From positions 1-56,659 of the forward strand of contig JAFSKV010000022.1 in the NCBI GenBank assembly GCA_017448795.1: DNA of 56,659 nt, in the 5' to 3' direction. The notes beneath the pieces are model-generated. The model ran no database searches. It was given only the letters and a program-made list of their open reading frames with translations, and had not been told where the DNA came from. The stretch is from Synergistaceae bacterium. Lineage in GTDB: Bacteria > Synergistota > Synergistia > Synergistales > Aminobacteriaceae. Positions within the stretch are counted from its first letter, which is position 1, and the number at the start of each line of letters is the position of its first letter. The position numbers and the translations under genes were made by a program. Below, in pieces: positions 1 through 7,885 of this stretch.

Positions 1-2
1 AC

Positions 3-1489
3 GTTCAGGGCATGGGCATAAAGTCGCTGGAAGGAATAGGATACCTGACGGCCATAAAAGAGCTCAACTGTCGCGACAACAGCATAGAGACCCTCGACCT
101 TCACGGGCTGACGGAGCTTGAGATTATGAGGTGCGGCAACAGCAGCGTCCAGAGCCTCGACTTGTCCGGGTGCGCTGCCCTCAAGGAGATTCACTGCCAG
201 GAAAACGGAATGACCTTCCTCGGCATCACGGGGTGCAACGCGCTGGAATACCTCAACGCACGGGATAACGCCCTAACCGGGACGATTGACCTTCACGGAA
301 TGGCGACGCTCAGGAGGGTCAATGTCAGGCTGAACCAGCTTGCGAGCCTTGACGTTCACGGATGCGCGGCATTGACGGAGCTTTACGGAGGGACAACCAG
401 CTTCGGGAGCTCAACATCACCGGGTGCGACGCTCTGGAGATTCTCCAATGCGGTACTGAGGCATCATCAGGGGCTGACCACACCAACCACATAGCGACGC
501 TTGACCTTTCCGGCAAAAGCAGCCTCAAAGAGTTAATCTGCAAGCGCAACGGACTCACTGCCTTAGACCTCTCGGACTGCGCCGCCCTCGTGAGCGTGGA
601 CTGCAACAGGAATCAGCTGGCTTCCCTGAACGTAACAGGCTGTACCGCGCTGGAGTATCTTGTGTGCGGGAGCAACGACATAAAGAGCCTCGACGTTACG
701 CGCAACACGGCCTTGACTCACCTTGAGTGCTATTCATGCAGGCTTGAGGAGCTTGATGTGTCGCAGAATACGGAGCTTGAGTACTTGGACTGCGGAGGAA
801 TCTGGTACAACCCGGCAAGCACCTACAACACGCTCACAAGCCTTGACCTTGCGAACAACACGAAGCTGAAGACGCTAATATGCGACCGGAACAAGCTTAC
901 GGCACTTGACCTGAGCAGCCTTCCCCTTCTCGAAAGGCTGGAATGTTACAGCAACGACATCACCGCCCTCGACCTCAGATTAGGCGCGTCCGGCATCATG
1001 TCCGAAATCCCCAAGCTCACAGTCCGCTACTCACCCGGCAGCATGCCCTACCACACCGACATGAAGGACTACACAGGCGACAGCTTCACCAGTATCACCA
1101 GCCTCACAGCCTGCACGTCAGACGGCGGCGAAATCCTCACGTCATTCATGACTGACGGCACGGCGAGTTTCGAGAAGCTCCCGGTGAAAGTCGTCTACAC
1201 GTATGACACCGGCTACACTGGCTCGGCGGATATTTCGGCGGACATCAAGATTGCCCTCGTCCCTGACCCGGATAACTTCTTCTCGCCGCTTACGGTTTCG
1301 GTTGATGTCGTCTCGCGTGAAGTTGTTGTATCGCCGGAAATCCGCTACGTCTACATAGTCTCGCCAGACCCAAGCCATGACGTACGAGGCACAGGCGGCT
1401 CAAGCGGAGGATGCAACGCACTATCAGGCGCATTCATTCTCGCGGGCGTTCTCGGACTGACAGGACTCGCTGTCTCAAGGAAGCACTAG
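3..1489 (+). pseudogene. Leucine-rich-repeat surface protein with Synergist-CTERM tail, frameshifted, 5' end off window
   Basis: The reading frame is already open at the window edge, so the N-terminus lies outside. The protein is a run of roughly 21-residue leucine-rich repeats of the type L..L.C..N.L..LDL.... An N-terminal piece (frame of position 12, to 494) and a C-terminal piece (frame of 362, to 1489) carry continuous repeat homology, but the frame switches near positions 385-400, as expected for one missing base. After the repeats comes a beta-rich region and then a C-terminal GSSGGCN motif, a hydrophobic helix and the basic end SRKH. This is the Synergist-CTERM pattern, so a secreted, envelope-anchored protein is inferred. 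The shift could be a real mutation, phase variation or an assembly error. The ligand is unknown. Confidence 0.8.
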
Positions 1490-1500
1490 CACACACAAAA

Positions 1501-1535
1501 TCCCCCAGTCGCAAAAACGGCCGGGGGACTCTTTT
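1501..1535. terminator. Bidirectional intrinsic terminator between convergent genes
   Basis: An 11-bp stem with one mismatch (1501-1511 with 1518-1528) encloses a CAAAAA loop. It is followed by CTCTTTT on the plus strand and by TTTT on the minus strand. It serves the LRR gene and the nitronate monooxygenase gene. Confidence 0.75.
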
Positions 1536-1543
1536 CCTGCTGA

Positions 1544-2605
1544 CTACCCGAACAGTTCCGCGATTATGTCCGCGACCTTCTCAACCTTGTTGACCTTAAC
1601 CACGTTCGACCCACAGAAGAACAGCCCGGTCTCCCAGTTCCCGACCTGAGCGTCAACCAATGCCGCCGCAATGCAGAATGTCTCCTTCGTCTTACGGTAG
1701 CGGCAATGACTCAGGCAGTTGGCGAAACACGGCTTGCTCTCGACTTCACCCTCAAGATACTTCGCGACAAACGGATTCTTGATGGCGCGTCCCGGAAGTC
1801 CCGCAGGGCTGTGTATCAGCACAACGTCCTCTTCCTTCGCGTCAATATACGCCTGCTTGAACCTATCCGACGCGTCGCCCTCAACTGTACACGCAAAACG
1901 AGTCCCCATCTGCACCCCCGACGCTCCAAGCGCGAATACCCGCTCAATGTCCGACCTGTCCCAGATTCCCCCGGCGGCTATCACGGGAATATCGCTCCTC
2001 ATCTCGTCCCGGACATACCTCACAACTTCAGGCAGCGCGTTTTCGAGCCTCAATGCCGGGTCAAATACCTGCTCAATCGTCATCGCCCCAAGATGCCCCC
2101 CGGCAGTAGCAGGCTCCTCCACAACAAACGCGTCCGGGACTCGGTGATACTTCTTCTCCCAGTGGCGCGTGATGAGGCTGGCGGCTTTTGCTGACGACAC
2201 TATAGGCACTAGCGCGACATCAGGAAAATCTTTCGTGTAGTCCGGCAGTCTGAGAGGCAGTCCCGCGCCCGATATGATGATGTGCGCTCCTCCTTCCGCT
2301 GACGAACGTACCTGCCTGTCGTAGTCGGTCAAAGCTACCATGCAGTTCACCGCGACAATTCCGTCAGGCCCGGCGATTGATTTTGCCTTCGCTATGGCTT
2401 CCTTTATGACGATCTCGTTCACGTCAAAGTAGTTGTGCTTCTCTATCTGGAACAGCGGCGAGTCATGCGCTAGTCCTACGCTCGCTATTGTCCCTATTCC
2501 TCCGTTCCTGGCAACATGGCCGGCTAGGTTCGGGCCGGATATGTCGACTCCCATTCCTCCCTGTATGAGAGGGTAACGGGGCTGGTACTTCCCTATTCGC
2601 AACAC
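1544..2605 (-). CDS. Nitronate monooxygenase family (2-nitropropane dioxygenase-like) flavoprotein
   Basis: This is a TIM-barrel FMN enzyme family that oxidises nitronates; FabK-type enoyl-ACP reductases are relatives. Visible motifs are the N-terminal PLIQGGMG, VNCMVAL, VEEPATAGGHLG, VIAAGGIWD and GASGVQMGTRF (flavin phosphate binding). A Cys-rich C-terminal stretch (CFANCLSHC) is common in anaerobe members. I chose GTG at 2605 because AAGGAG lies six bases upstream; TTG at 2602 is the alternative, and an in-frame ATG 36 bases further upstream has no better site. It is monocistronic, converging on the LRR gene. The substrate is not determined; FabK-like activity cannot be excluded. Confidence 0.85.
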   Translation of the reverse strand: MLRIGKYQPRYPLIQGGMGVDISGPNLAGHVARNGGIGTIASVGLAHDSPLFQIEKHNYFDVNEIVIKEAIAKAKSIAGPDGIVAVNCMVALTDYDRQVRSSAEGGAHIIISGAGLPLRLPDYTKDFPDVALVPIVSSAKAASLITRHWEKKYHRVPDAFVVEEPATAGGHLGAMTIEQVFDPALRLENALPEVVRYVRDEMRSDIPVIAAGGIWDRSDIERVFALGASGVQMGTRFACTVEGDASDRFKQAYIDAKEEDVVLIHSPAGLPGRAIKNPFVAKYLEGEVESKPCFANCLSHCRYRKTKETFCIAAALVDAQVGNWETGLFFCGSNVVKVNKVEKVADIIAELFG

Positions 2606-2686
2606 TAATTGCTCCTTCCTTAGTCTGTGATGGATGCGCAAAGTATATCATGCCGATTCTGAATCCTAATGAGTGATTGAGCCTGT

Positions 2687-4051
2687 TTACACGCGCTTGA
2701 GCCTCACAGTGAAACACGTACCTTCACCCTTCTTGCTGACGGCTGAAATTTTCCCGCCGTGTGCCTCAACTGTAGCCTTCACGATTGCCAGGCCGACTCC
2801 GCTTCCTCCTGTTACGCGGGTACGGGACTCATCAGCCCGCCAGAAACGCTCGAATATATTGGGCAGGTCTTCCGCCGAGATTCCGATTCCAGTGTCAGCA
2901 ACCTCAATCACAGCGTCCTCACCGTCAGCATACAGCCTCAGCCACACATTCCCCTCCGCGTCAGTGTAGCGCAGAGCATTCGATAGCAGGTTGTCGATGA
3001 CGTGCCGGAACTGCTCCCGGTCAACATCACACGTTACAGCCTCAAGCTCGGCGTTAAGCGTGATTCCTGACTTGGCGAAAACGGGGGAAAAACTCTCCGC
3101 GACATACTCAAGAAACTTCTTCATGTCGGTAGCCTCAATGTTAAGCCTCAATGTCTCGCCCTCAATCCGCGACAAGGCATCAACATTCCCGATGAGGTCA
3201 GCGAGTCTCTTCATCTCGTTCACGCAGAGTGTGAGACGTTCGGGAGTCGGCTCAAGAATCCCGTCAGCAATAGCCTCAATCTGTGTGCGTGTTACCGTGA
3301 GGGGAGTCCGCAGCTCGTGGGCAACGTCAACCATAAGCCTCCGCCTCAGTCTCTCCTGCCCCGCAAGCGACCGCCCCAAATCCTCAACTCCCCGTGTCAG
3401 CGCGTCAAGCTCACGAATCCCAACAGGCCGGGCTTCTTCGTGAACGTCATAATCCCCCCGCGCAATATCCTTAGTCCTCTCAATCGCAAGTATCACAGGA
3501 CGGCTCAGTCTCCCGGCAACAACATAACCCGCACCGCATGCGCACAATATCATCAACAACGCGCCCGCAAGCGTGTAGTTCATGAGGTAAGTGATGAATG
3601 AGGCCTCATAGCGTCCTGTAGGTATCCTGCGCTCAATCTCAAGTCTGCCTTTATTCCTGGCGAGGATGATAGTCATGTGTTCTGTTTCGGATTCGGGGGG
3701 CTGGGCTTCTGGCTGGGAATTGTGATTCCTGCGCGTCATAGGCATGGGGCGGAGCGTGTAGACTTCCCGGCCGTCAGCGTCAATGAGGGCGATTATCATT
3801 CCTGCCCACTGGGGAGCGGGGCGCAATATGTCCATGACACGGCGGCGTTTCCAGACTCCTCCTTCCTCGTCATAGAGATTCGCAAGAGACTCGCCCAAGT
3901 TCTCAAGGTCAGCCTGCCTTCTCTGTATCTGGTAATTCCTGAAGGCCTCGACGCTCATCTTCACGCACAGGAAAGGCACGACAATTCCCGACACAACCGC
4001 AAGTATCACGTAGAGAATCAGGAAATGCGAACGCAGCGACTTACTTCTCAT
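2687..4051 (-). CDS. Sensor histidine kinase (HAMP, HisKA, HATPase_c)
   Basis: This is a membrane kinase of about 454 residues that should phosphorylate the adjacent OmpR-type regulator. A transmembrane helix near residues 10-32 is followed by an extracytoplasmic sensor region with a charged, Pro-rich linker, a second helix near 155-178 and a HAMP segment. The H-box (DVAHELRTPLTV), N-box (NLLSNALRY), G1 (VADTGIGIS), F-box (FERFWRAD) and G2 (GGSGVGLAIVK) are all intact. The ATG at 4051 overlaps the end of the regulator gene, which indicates translational coupling. The genes divergent from the pair encode small secreted proteins, which suggests an envelope signal. The stimulus is unknown. Confidence 0.92.
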   Translation of the reverse strand: MRSKSLRSHFLILYVILAVVSGIVVPFLCVKMSVEAFRNYQIQRRQADLENLGESLANLYDEEGGVWKRRRVMDILRPAPQWAGMIIALIDADGREVYTLRPMPMTRRNHNSQPEAQPPESETEHMTIILARNKGRLEIERRIPTGRYEASFITYLMNYTLAGALLMILCACGAGYVVAGRLSRPVILAIERTKDIARGDYDVHEEARPVGIRELDALTRGVEDLGRSLAGQERLRRRLMVDVAHELRTPLTVTRTQIEAIADGILEPTPERLTLCVNEMKRLADLIGNVDALSRIEGETLRLNIEATDMKKFLEYVAESFSPVFAKSGITLNAELEAVTCDVDREQFRHVIDNLLSNALRYTDAEGNVWLRLYADGEDAVIEVADTGIGISAEDLPNIFERFWRADESRTRVTGGSGVGLAIVKATVEAHGGKISAVSKKGEGTCFTVRLKRV

Positions 4052-4724
4052 CGTCAAACCTGTAGCCGAATCCGTAAACTGTTTTTATCCATCCGTTTTC
4101 GTGGCCGGGTTCTGCGAGCTTCTTGCGCAGGTTCTTTATGTACGTGTCAATCGTCCTGTCGAAGCCGTCATAGTCGTCCCCCAGCGCCGAGCGTATGATT
4201 TCGTCCCTTGACCACGTGCGTATAGGGCGTGATACGAGGGTCGAGAAGATGAGGAACTCGCTTTTTGTTACGGGAATGGGCTTGCCGTCCTTGCGTATTT
4301 CGACTCTCTCCGGGTCAATCTCAATTCTTCCGTCAGCACAGAACCCGGAAGCTATGTTGTCCCTTGTTGCGGCAGGACGTAACTGCGCGCGGATTCTCGC
4401 CATCAATACACGGGGGCTGAAAGGTTTTGCCACGTAGTCATTCGCGCCTGAATCTAGCCCGTAAACGACATCAGACTCTCCGGTTTTGGCCGTCAGCATT
4501 ATGATTGGGACTTGGGATTTCTCGCGGATACGGCGGCATACTTCCTCGCCTGACAATTTCGGGAGCATGAGATCGAGAATGACGAGGGAAATATCTTCAT
4601 GGCCGAAAATTTCGAGGGCAGTCAGACCGTCAGCAGCTGTTACAGTGTCGTAGCCCTCACGTTTTGCGTACGCGCTCACAACTTCTGCTATTGGTGCTTC
4701 GTCCTCAACGATAAGAATCTTCAC
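4041..4724 (-). CDS. OmpR/PhoB-family response regulator
   Basis: An N-terminal receiver domain (KILIVEDE acidic pocket, phosphoacceptor Asp in VILDLMLPKLSG, Lys in VAKPFSP) is joined to a C-terminal winged helix (RTWSRDEII, DRTIDTYIKNLRKKL, KTVYGFGYRF). I chose the GTG at 4724 rather than the upstream ATG at 4754, because AAAGGAG lies 11 bases before it and the protein then begins directly with the first receiver strand. It is the first gene of a two-gene operon with the kinase. The 99-bp gap to the divergent secreted-protein genes is the obvious place for its operator; no direct repeat was identified with confidence. Confidence 0.93.
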   Translation of the reverse strand: MKILIVEDEAPIAEVVSAYAKREGYDTVTAADGLTALEIFGHEDISLVILDLMLPKLSGEEVCRRIREKSQVPIIMLTAKTGESDVVYGLDSGANDYVAKPFSPRVLMARIRAQLRPAATRDNIASGFCADGRIEIDPERVEIRKDGKPIPVTKSEFLIFSTLVSRPIRTWSRDEIIRSALGDDYDGFDRTIDTYIKNLRKKLAEPGHENGWIKTVYGFGYRFDDEK

Positions 4725-4823
4725 GGTGAAAATTTCTCCTTTCACAAAAATCACAGATTGGATTCATGCCTCATTCACATTCCGGGATTATTCTATCAGC
4801 GTTGAAACAAGGAGGTAATCACA

Positions 4824-5225
4824 ATGACAAAGAGAACGAAATTTGCAGCAGCATTGATGATAATAACAGCAGGAAGCGCGTTGACAATAGCAGGCACAGC
4901 AGGAGCAGAGGAAGTAGAAGCGTCGAGGTATCATCCCGGACACACGCCCCCGCCTCACGAATGGAGAGAACCCCCGCATGACAGATGGGACAGAGGACCG
5001 GGAGGCCCAGGAGGACACATGCCGCCGCCGGATTGGGACAGAGGACCGGGAGGACCGGGAGGACCGGGAAGACGACTGCCCCCGCCCGACGTAAGACCCG
5101 GAGGACCGGGAAGACGACTGCCCCCGCCCGACGTAAGACCCGGAGGACCGGGAAGACGACTGCCGCCGCCTGACAGAGGACCGGGAGGACCCGGAGGACA
5201 CATGCCCCCGCCCCCGCCGCGCTAA
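4824..5225 (+). CDS. Small secreted Pro/Gly/Arg-rich repeat protein
   Basis: A 133-residue protein with a signal peptide (MTKRTKF, hydrophobic core, cleavage near AGA-EE). The mature part is low complexity: repeats of RGPGGPGG, HMPPPDWD and a 14-residue unit RRLPPPDVRPGGPG. Two copies of that unit are exact at DNA level (5070-5111 and 5112-5153), with a third partial copy. AGGAGG lies eight bases before the ATG. It is the first of three co-directional genes for small secreted basic/proline-rich proteins, divergent from the two-component system. No enzymatic domain is seen. A disordered envelope polymer or polyanion/metal-interacting role is only conjecture. Confidence 0.75.
   Translation: MTKRTKFAAALMIITAGSALTIAGTAGAEEVEASRYHPGHTPPPHEWREPPHDRWDRGPGGPGGHMPPPDWDRGPGGPGGPGRRLPPPDVRPGGPGRRLPPPDVRPGGPGRRLPPPDRGPGGPGGHMPPPPPR
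5070..5173 (+). repeat. 42-bp tandem repeat inside the Pro/Gly-rich gene
   Basis: Two perfect 42-bp units (5070-5111, 5112-5153) are followed by a diverged partial third unit. The unit length is a multiple of three, so copy-number changes would keep the reading frame. Confidence 0.8.
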
Positions 5226-5264
5226 GAGAGAATGACACACAGACAGAAAGGAGACATAAATACC

Positions 5265-5594
5265 ATGAAGAAAGCATTGACAGCAGGACTGGTGTTAGCA
5301 GGAGTACTCGCAGTAACAGGGTCAGCGTTCGCCGCAAAAAAGCCGGCTCCTGAGCCAGAACCGAAGCCTAGAATGCAAATAGTCGCGGACAAGGTAGACG
5401 AGATAGAGCGCAGAAGCGGCAAGAAGCCCGCACTGCCCCCCGCGCAGCGCCCGCCAGTGATTAGCAGGGACAGAAGGCCGACAACATCCCCCAGCCCACA
5501 ACGCCCGCCCATGAGCAGAGACACGAGACCGCCTATGCCCCCGCGTTCAGGAGACAGAAGGCCGCAGGATTTCGGCAGGGTACAGCCCAGATAA
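5265..5594 (+). CDS. Small secreted Pro/Arg-rich protein
   Basis: A 109-residue protein starting at the ATG preceded by AAAGGAG; an upstream in-frame ATG at 5232 lacks a ribosome binding site. It has a signal peptide (MKKALTAGLVLAG, cleavage after AFA), then a KPAPEPEPKP linker, a short helical segment (MQIVADKVDEIERRSGKK) and repeated Pro/Arg motifs such as RPPMSRD and RPPMPPR. It is the second gene of the secreted trio and sits close to its neighbours, so it is probably co-transcribed. I recognise no named family. Confidence 0.75.
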   Translation: MKKALTAGLVLAGVLAVTGSAFAAKKPAPEPEPKPRMQIVADKVDEIERRSGKKPALPPAQRPPVISRDRRPTTSPSPQRPPMSRDTRPPMPPRSGDRRPQDFGRVQPR

Positions 5595-5627
5595 CAGCCA
5601 GATAACAATTAAGGAGGATATACAGTA

Positions 5628-6158
5628 ATGAAGAAAGTATTAGCAGCAGCAGTAGCAGTGTGTGTGATTTGCCTTGCAGGGTCAGCATTGGCCTATCAGG
5701 GAGAACAGATGAGGCATCAGCCCCGCGGTATGCAGCCCCAGAATTTCAGGAGCATCCCGGACTTCAGAGGCCCGGCCCCGCATAACGTTTCAGGCGACAT
5801 GAGAGGCCCTCACGGAGATTTCCGGCCTCAGTTTGACGGAAGGCAGTGCAGGTTTGACGGAAGGCGCAGAGGCCCGATGTTCACTCCCGACATGCCCCAG
5901 GAAATCCGCGCAAAGGCAACGGAACTCGCGAAGCTCAGGGTTGATCTTGACGAGGCAATGACGGCCCGCCCGCTGAACAAGGAGAAGGCTCTTGAGGTTT
6001 TCGCGAAGATACAGAAGGCTGAACAGGAGATTGACGCGTGGAGGTTCGCACAGAGGCTTGAACGTATCGAGGCCTGGCAGAAACAGAACGAGCTGAACAG
6101 GACAGTACCGCCTGCACCGCCTGCCCCCGTACCAGCACCTGAAGCCCCGGCGGAATAA
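5628..6158 (+). CDS. Periplasmic CpxP/Spy/ZraP-like protein (probable)
   Basis: A 176-residue secreted protein with a signal peptide cleaved near ALA-YQ. A Pro/Arg/Gly-rich N-terminal region precedes a charged helical segment (about residues 85-145: EIRAKATELAKLRVDLDEAM ... RPLNKEKALEVFAKI). This resembles the helical hairpin of Spy/CpxP/ZraP envelope-stress chaperones. A Pro/Ala tail ends the protein. AAGGAGG lies ten bases upstream of the start. Its position opposite a sensor kinase/regulator pair matches known cpxRA-cpxP and zraSR-zraP arrangements, so feedback on the kinase is plausible. Family membership rests on pattern and context, not on an alignment. Confidence 0.65.
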   Translation: MKKVLAAAVAVCVICLAGSALAYQGEQMRHQPRGMQPQNFRSIPDFRGPAPHNVSGDMRGPHGDFRPQFDGRQCRFDGRRRGPMFTPDMPQEIRAKATELAKLRVDLDEAMTARPLNKEKALEVFAKIQKAEQEIDAWRFAQRLERIEAWQKQNELNRTVPPAPPAPVPAPEAPAE

Positions 6159-6190
6159 CAAGGCATTCACGCATCACGGACATAAAGAAA

Positions 6191-6226
6191 ACCCCCGGTC
6201 TGAGAGAAGGCCGGGGGAATTTTTTG
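6191..6226. terminator. Bidirectional intrinsic terminator
   Basis: The stem CCCCCGG/CCGGGGG (6192-6198 with 6211-6217) is followed by AATTTTTT on the plus strand and by TTTTCT on the minus strand. It separates the secreted-protein operon from the convergent subtilase. Confidence 0.85.
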
Positions 6227-6235
6227 CGTAATCAT

Positions 6236-7873
6236 TCAGCGGCTCTTTTTCTTCCCTGCATTTGACGCAATGACTACGGCGGAAATAATCATCATGGCCG
6301 TATAGCCTCCGTTACAGCCCGACGATGACCCGCTCCCGTGAGTCCCCTTGTCGAGAATGTCATACGCCGCTTTCACATCAAGAAGCCCCGTCCTGCTAAC
6401 ACGCCCCGCACCGTCAAGCTGCCTGTAAGGACCGTACAGCTCCTCAGCCTCGCGGGTAACCCTCACAATCTCAATATCACGCGAAGCAGGCGGAGTAATC
6501 CCTGACTCTATATTCTCGTCTATTTCCCTTGTCTTACGTGCCACATACCATTTCACGAACCCCGCGTAAGGATACACGAGCGGATTCTTGTCCTTGTCCG
6601 CCCCCTCAAGCAGTGCCGCCTTGATCTGTCCGGGTGTCGCGTCAGGGTATGCCGACATGAGGAGAGCCGCCGCCCCCGTAACATGAGGTGCCGCCATCGA
6701 AGTCCCGCTTAATGTCGCGTACATTTCCTGGTCGCCGTCAATCTCAATAGGTGAGTAAGTGCTGAGAATGCTTTGTCCGGGAGCCGCTATGTCCACCTTG
6801 TCGCCCCAGTTCGTGAAGAACGCCGCAGTGTCATCCGAAGCAGTAGCCCCGACTACAATAAGGTTGTTCAGCCCGGTGAACGCCGCGGGGTAATGGTACG
6901 TCCCGGTCTTGAAGCTGGCGCGTTCAGGGTCGTCAAACAGCGCGGGTGCCCCGGTCTCAACACCTGAGTTTCCCGCCGCGACAACAATCAGCGTCCTGTT
7001 GAGCTGGTCGAGTGCCTGGTAGGCCATGTAGTAGGCATCATCCTGCATCTCCGAGGGAGTCTGAGGGAGCGCAGAGCCGAGCGAGAAGTTCAGGGCGGCG
7101 AGCCTCATGTTGGGATTCTTCCGCAGGAGTCCGGCAACATAATTCAGCCCGCGTATCTCGTAGCTTATGGTCTCGAAGGCGTTCTCAACATCGAACACTC
7201 TCACGGGTATTATCCTGACGTTCCAGTTCACCCCCGCGACTCCGATTCCGTTGTTGCCTACAGCCCCGATTGTCCCGGCAACGTGAGTCCCATGCCCCTG
7301 AAAATCAGCGTCCCAGCTCCCGAATGTCAGGTCATAATCACCGCTTACTGTCTGAGTGTTGTAGCCGTATTCCTCCGCAATGTTGCCGACTAGGTCAGGG
7401 TGCTTGTAGACTCCCGTGTCAACAACACACGCGTAAATGTATTCAGTCCCGGTGGTCTTGTCCCACACGTCGGGGGCGTTGATGGCCTTCAGTCCCCAGC
7501 ATAAATCCGCGCTTGGGTCATTGGGGAGTCTTGATGCGCTGAATGATTGTCGTTGAGCGTAGTAGTTGGGGGAGGCCGTGATTACGTCGGGACGTGCCTT
7601 GAGGGATGCTATGAGTTCTTCGGTTGACTTTGCTGACGAACGGACAAGGACAATCAATTTCCCCTGTATCTCTGACAACGCCTCGTAGGACTCAGCGACA
7701 CTTGCGCCGATTTCCCCGACAGACTCAGCGACGCTCACACTTGCCGCTGACATGCCCACGCCTTCAGGAACACGGAACACAGCGAGTGCTTCACCCTCAG
7801 CGAAAATATCACACATGGCCGGGGAACATATCCCGGTCAGCAACAACAGCAACGCGAAAACTTTTGACTTCAT
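6236..7873 (-). CDS. S8 subtilisin-like serine protease with Synergist-CTERM anchor
   Basis: A 545-residue secreted protease. A signal peptide (about 1-21) is followed by an I9-like propeptide region (to about 105) and the peptidase domain with Asp in CVVDTGVYKHPDL, His in GHGTHVAGTIGA and Ser in LSGTSMAAPHVTGAAA. The oxyanion Asn lies in VVAAGNSG. The C-terminus is GSGSSSGCNGG, then a hydrophobic helix and KKKSR, i.e. the Synergist-CTERM sorting pattern. AGGAGG is well placed before the ATG. It is likely exported and anchored in the envelope, degrading proteins or processing surface proteins. It is apparently monocistronic. Confidence 0.93.
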   Translation of the reverse strand: MKSKVFALLLLLTGICSPAMCDIFAEGEALAVFRVPEGVGMSAASVSVAESVGEIGASVAESYEALSEIQGKLIVLVRSSAKSTEELIASLKARPDVITASPNYYAQRQSFSASRLPNDPSADLCWGLKAINAPDVWDKTTGTEYIYACVVDTGVYKHPDLVGNIAEEYGYNTQTVSGDYDLTFGSWDADFQGHGTHVAGTIGAVGNNGIGVAGVNWNVRIIPVRVFDVENAFETISYEIRGLNYVAGLLRKNPNMRLAALNFSLGSALPQTPSEMQDDAYYMAYQALDQLNRTLIVVAAGNSGVETGAPALFDDPERASFKTGTYHYPAAFTGLNNLIVVGATASDDTAAFFTNWGDKVDIAAPGQSILSTYSPIEIDGDQEMYATLSGTSMAAPHVTGAAALLMSAYPDATPGQIKAALLEGADKDKNPLVYPYAGFVKWYVARKTREIDENIESGITPPASRDIEIVRVTREAEELYGPYRQLDGAGRVSRTGLLDVKAAYDILDKGTHGSGSSSGCNGGYTAMMIISAVVIASNAGKKKSR

Positions 7874-7885
7874 GAAGAGTTCCTC

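Noticed and set aside
5040-5215. Array-like direct repeats that could suggest a CRISPR
   Set aside because: The repeats are contiguous without unique spacers, keep a coding frame and encode RRLPPPDVRPGGPG units.
4788-5337. Long minus-strand open frames (Ser/Arg- and Leu/Val-rich) over the secreted-protein genes
   Set aside because: They are shadows caused by the GC-rich repeats. The plus-strand frames have signal peptides and strong ribosome binding sites.
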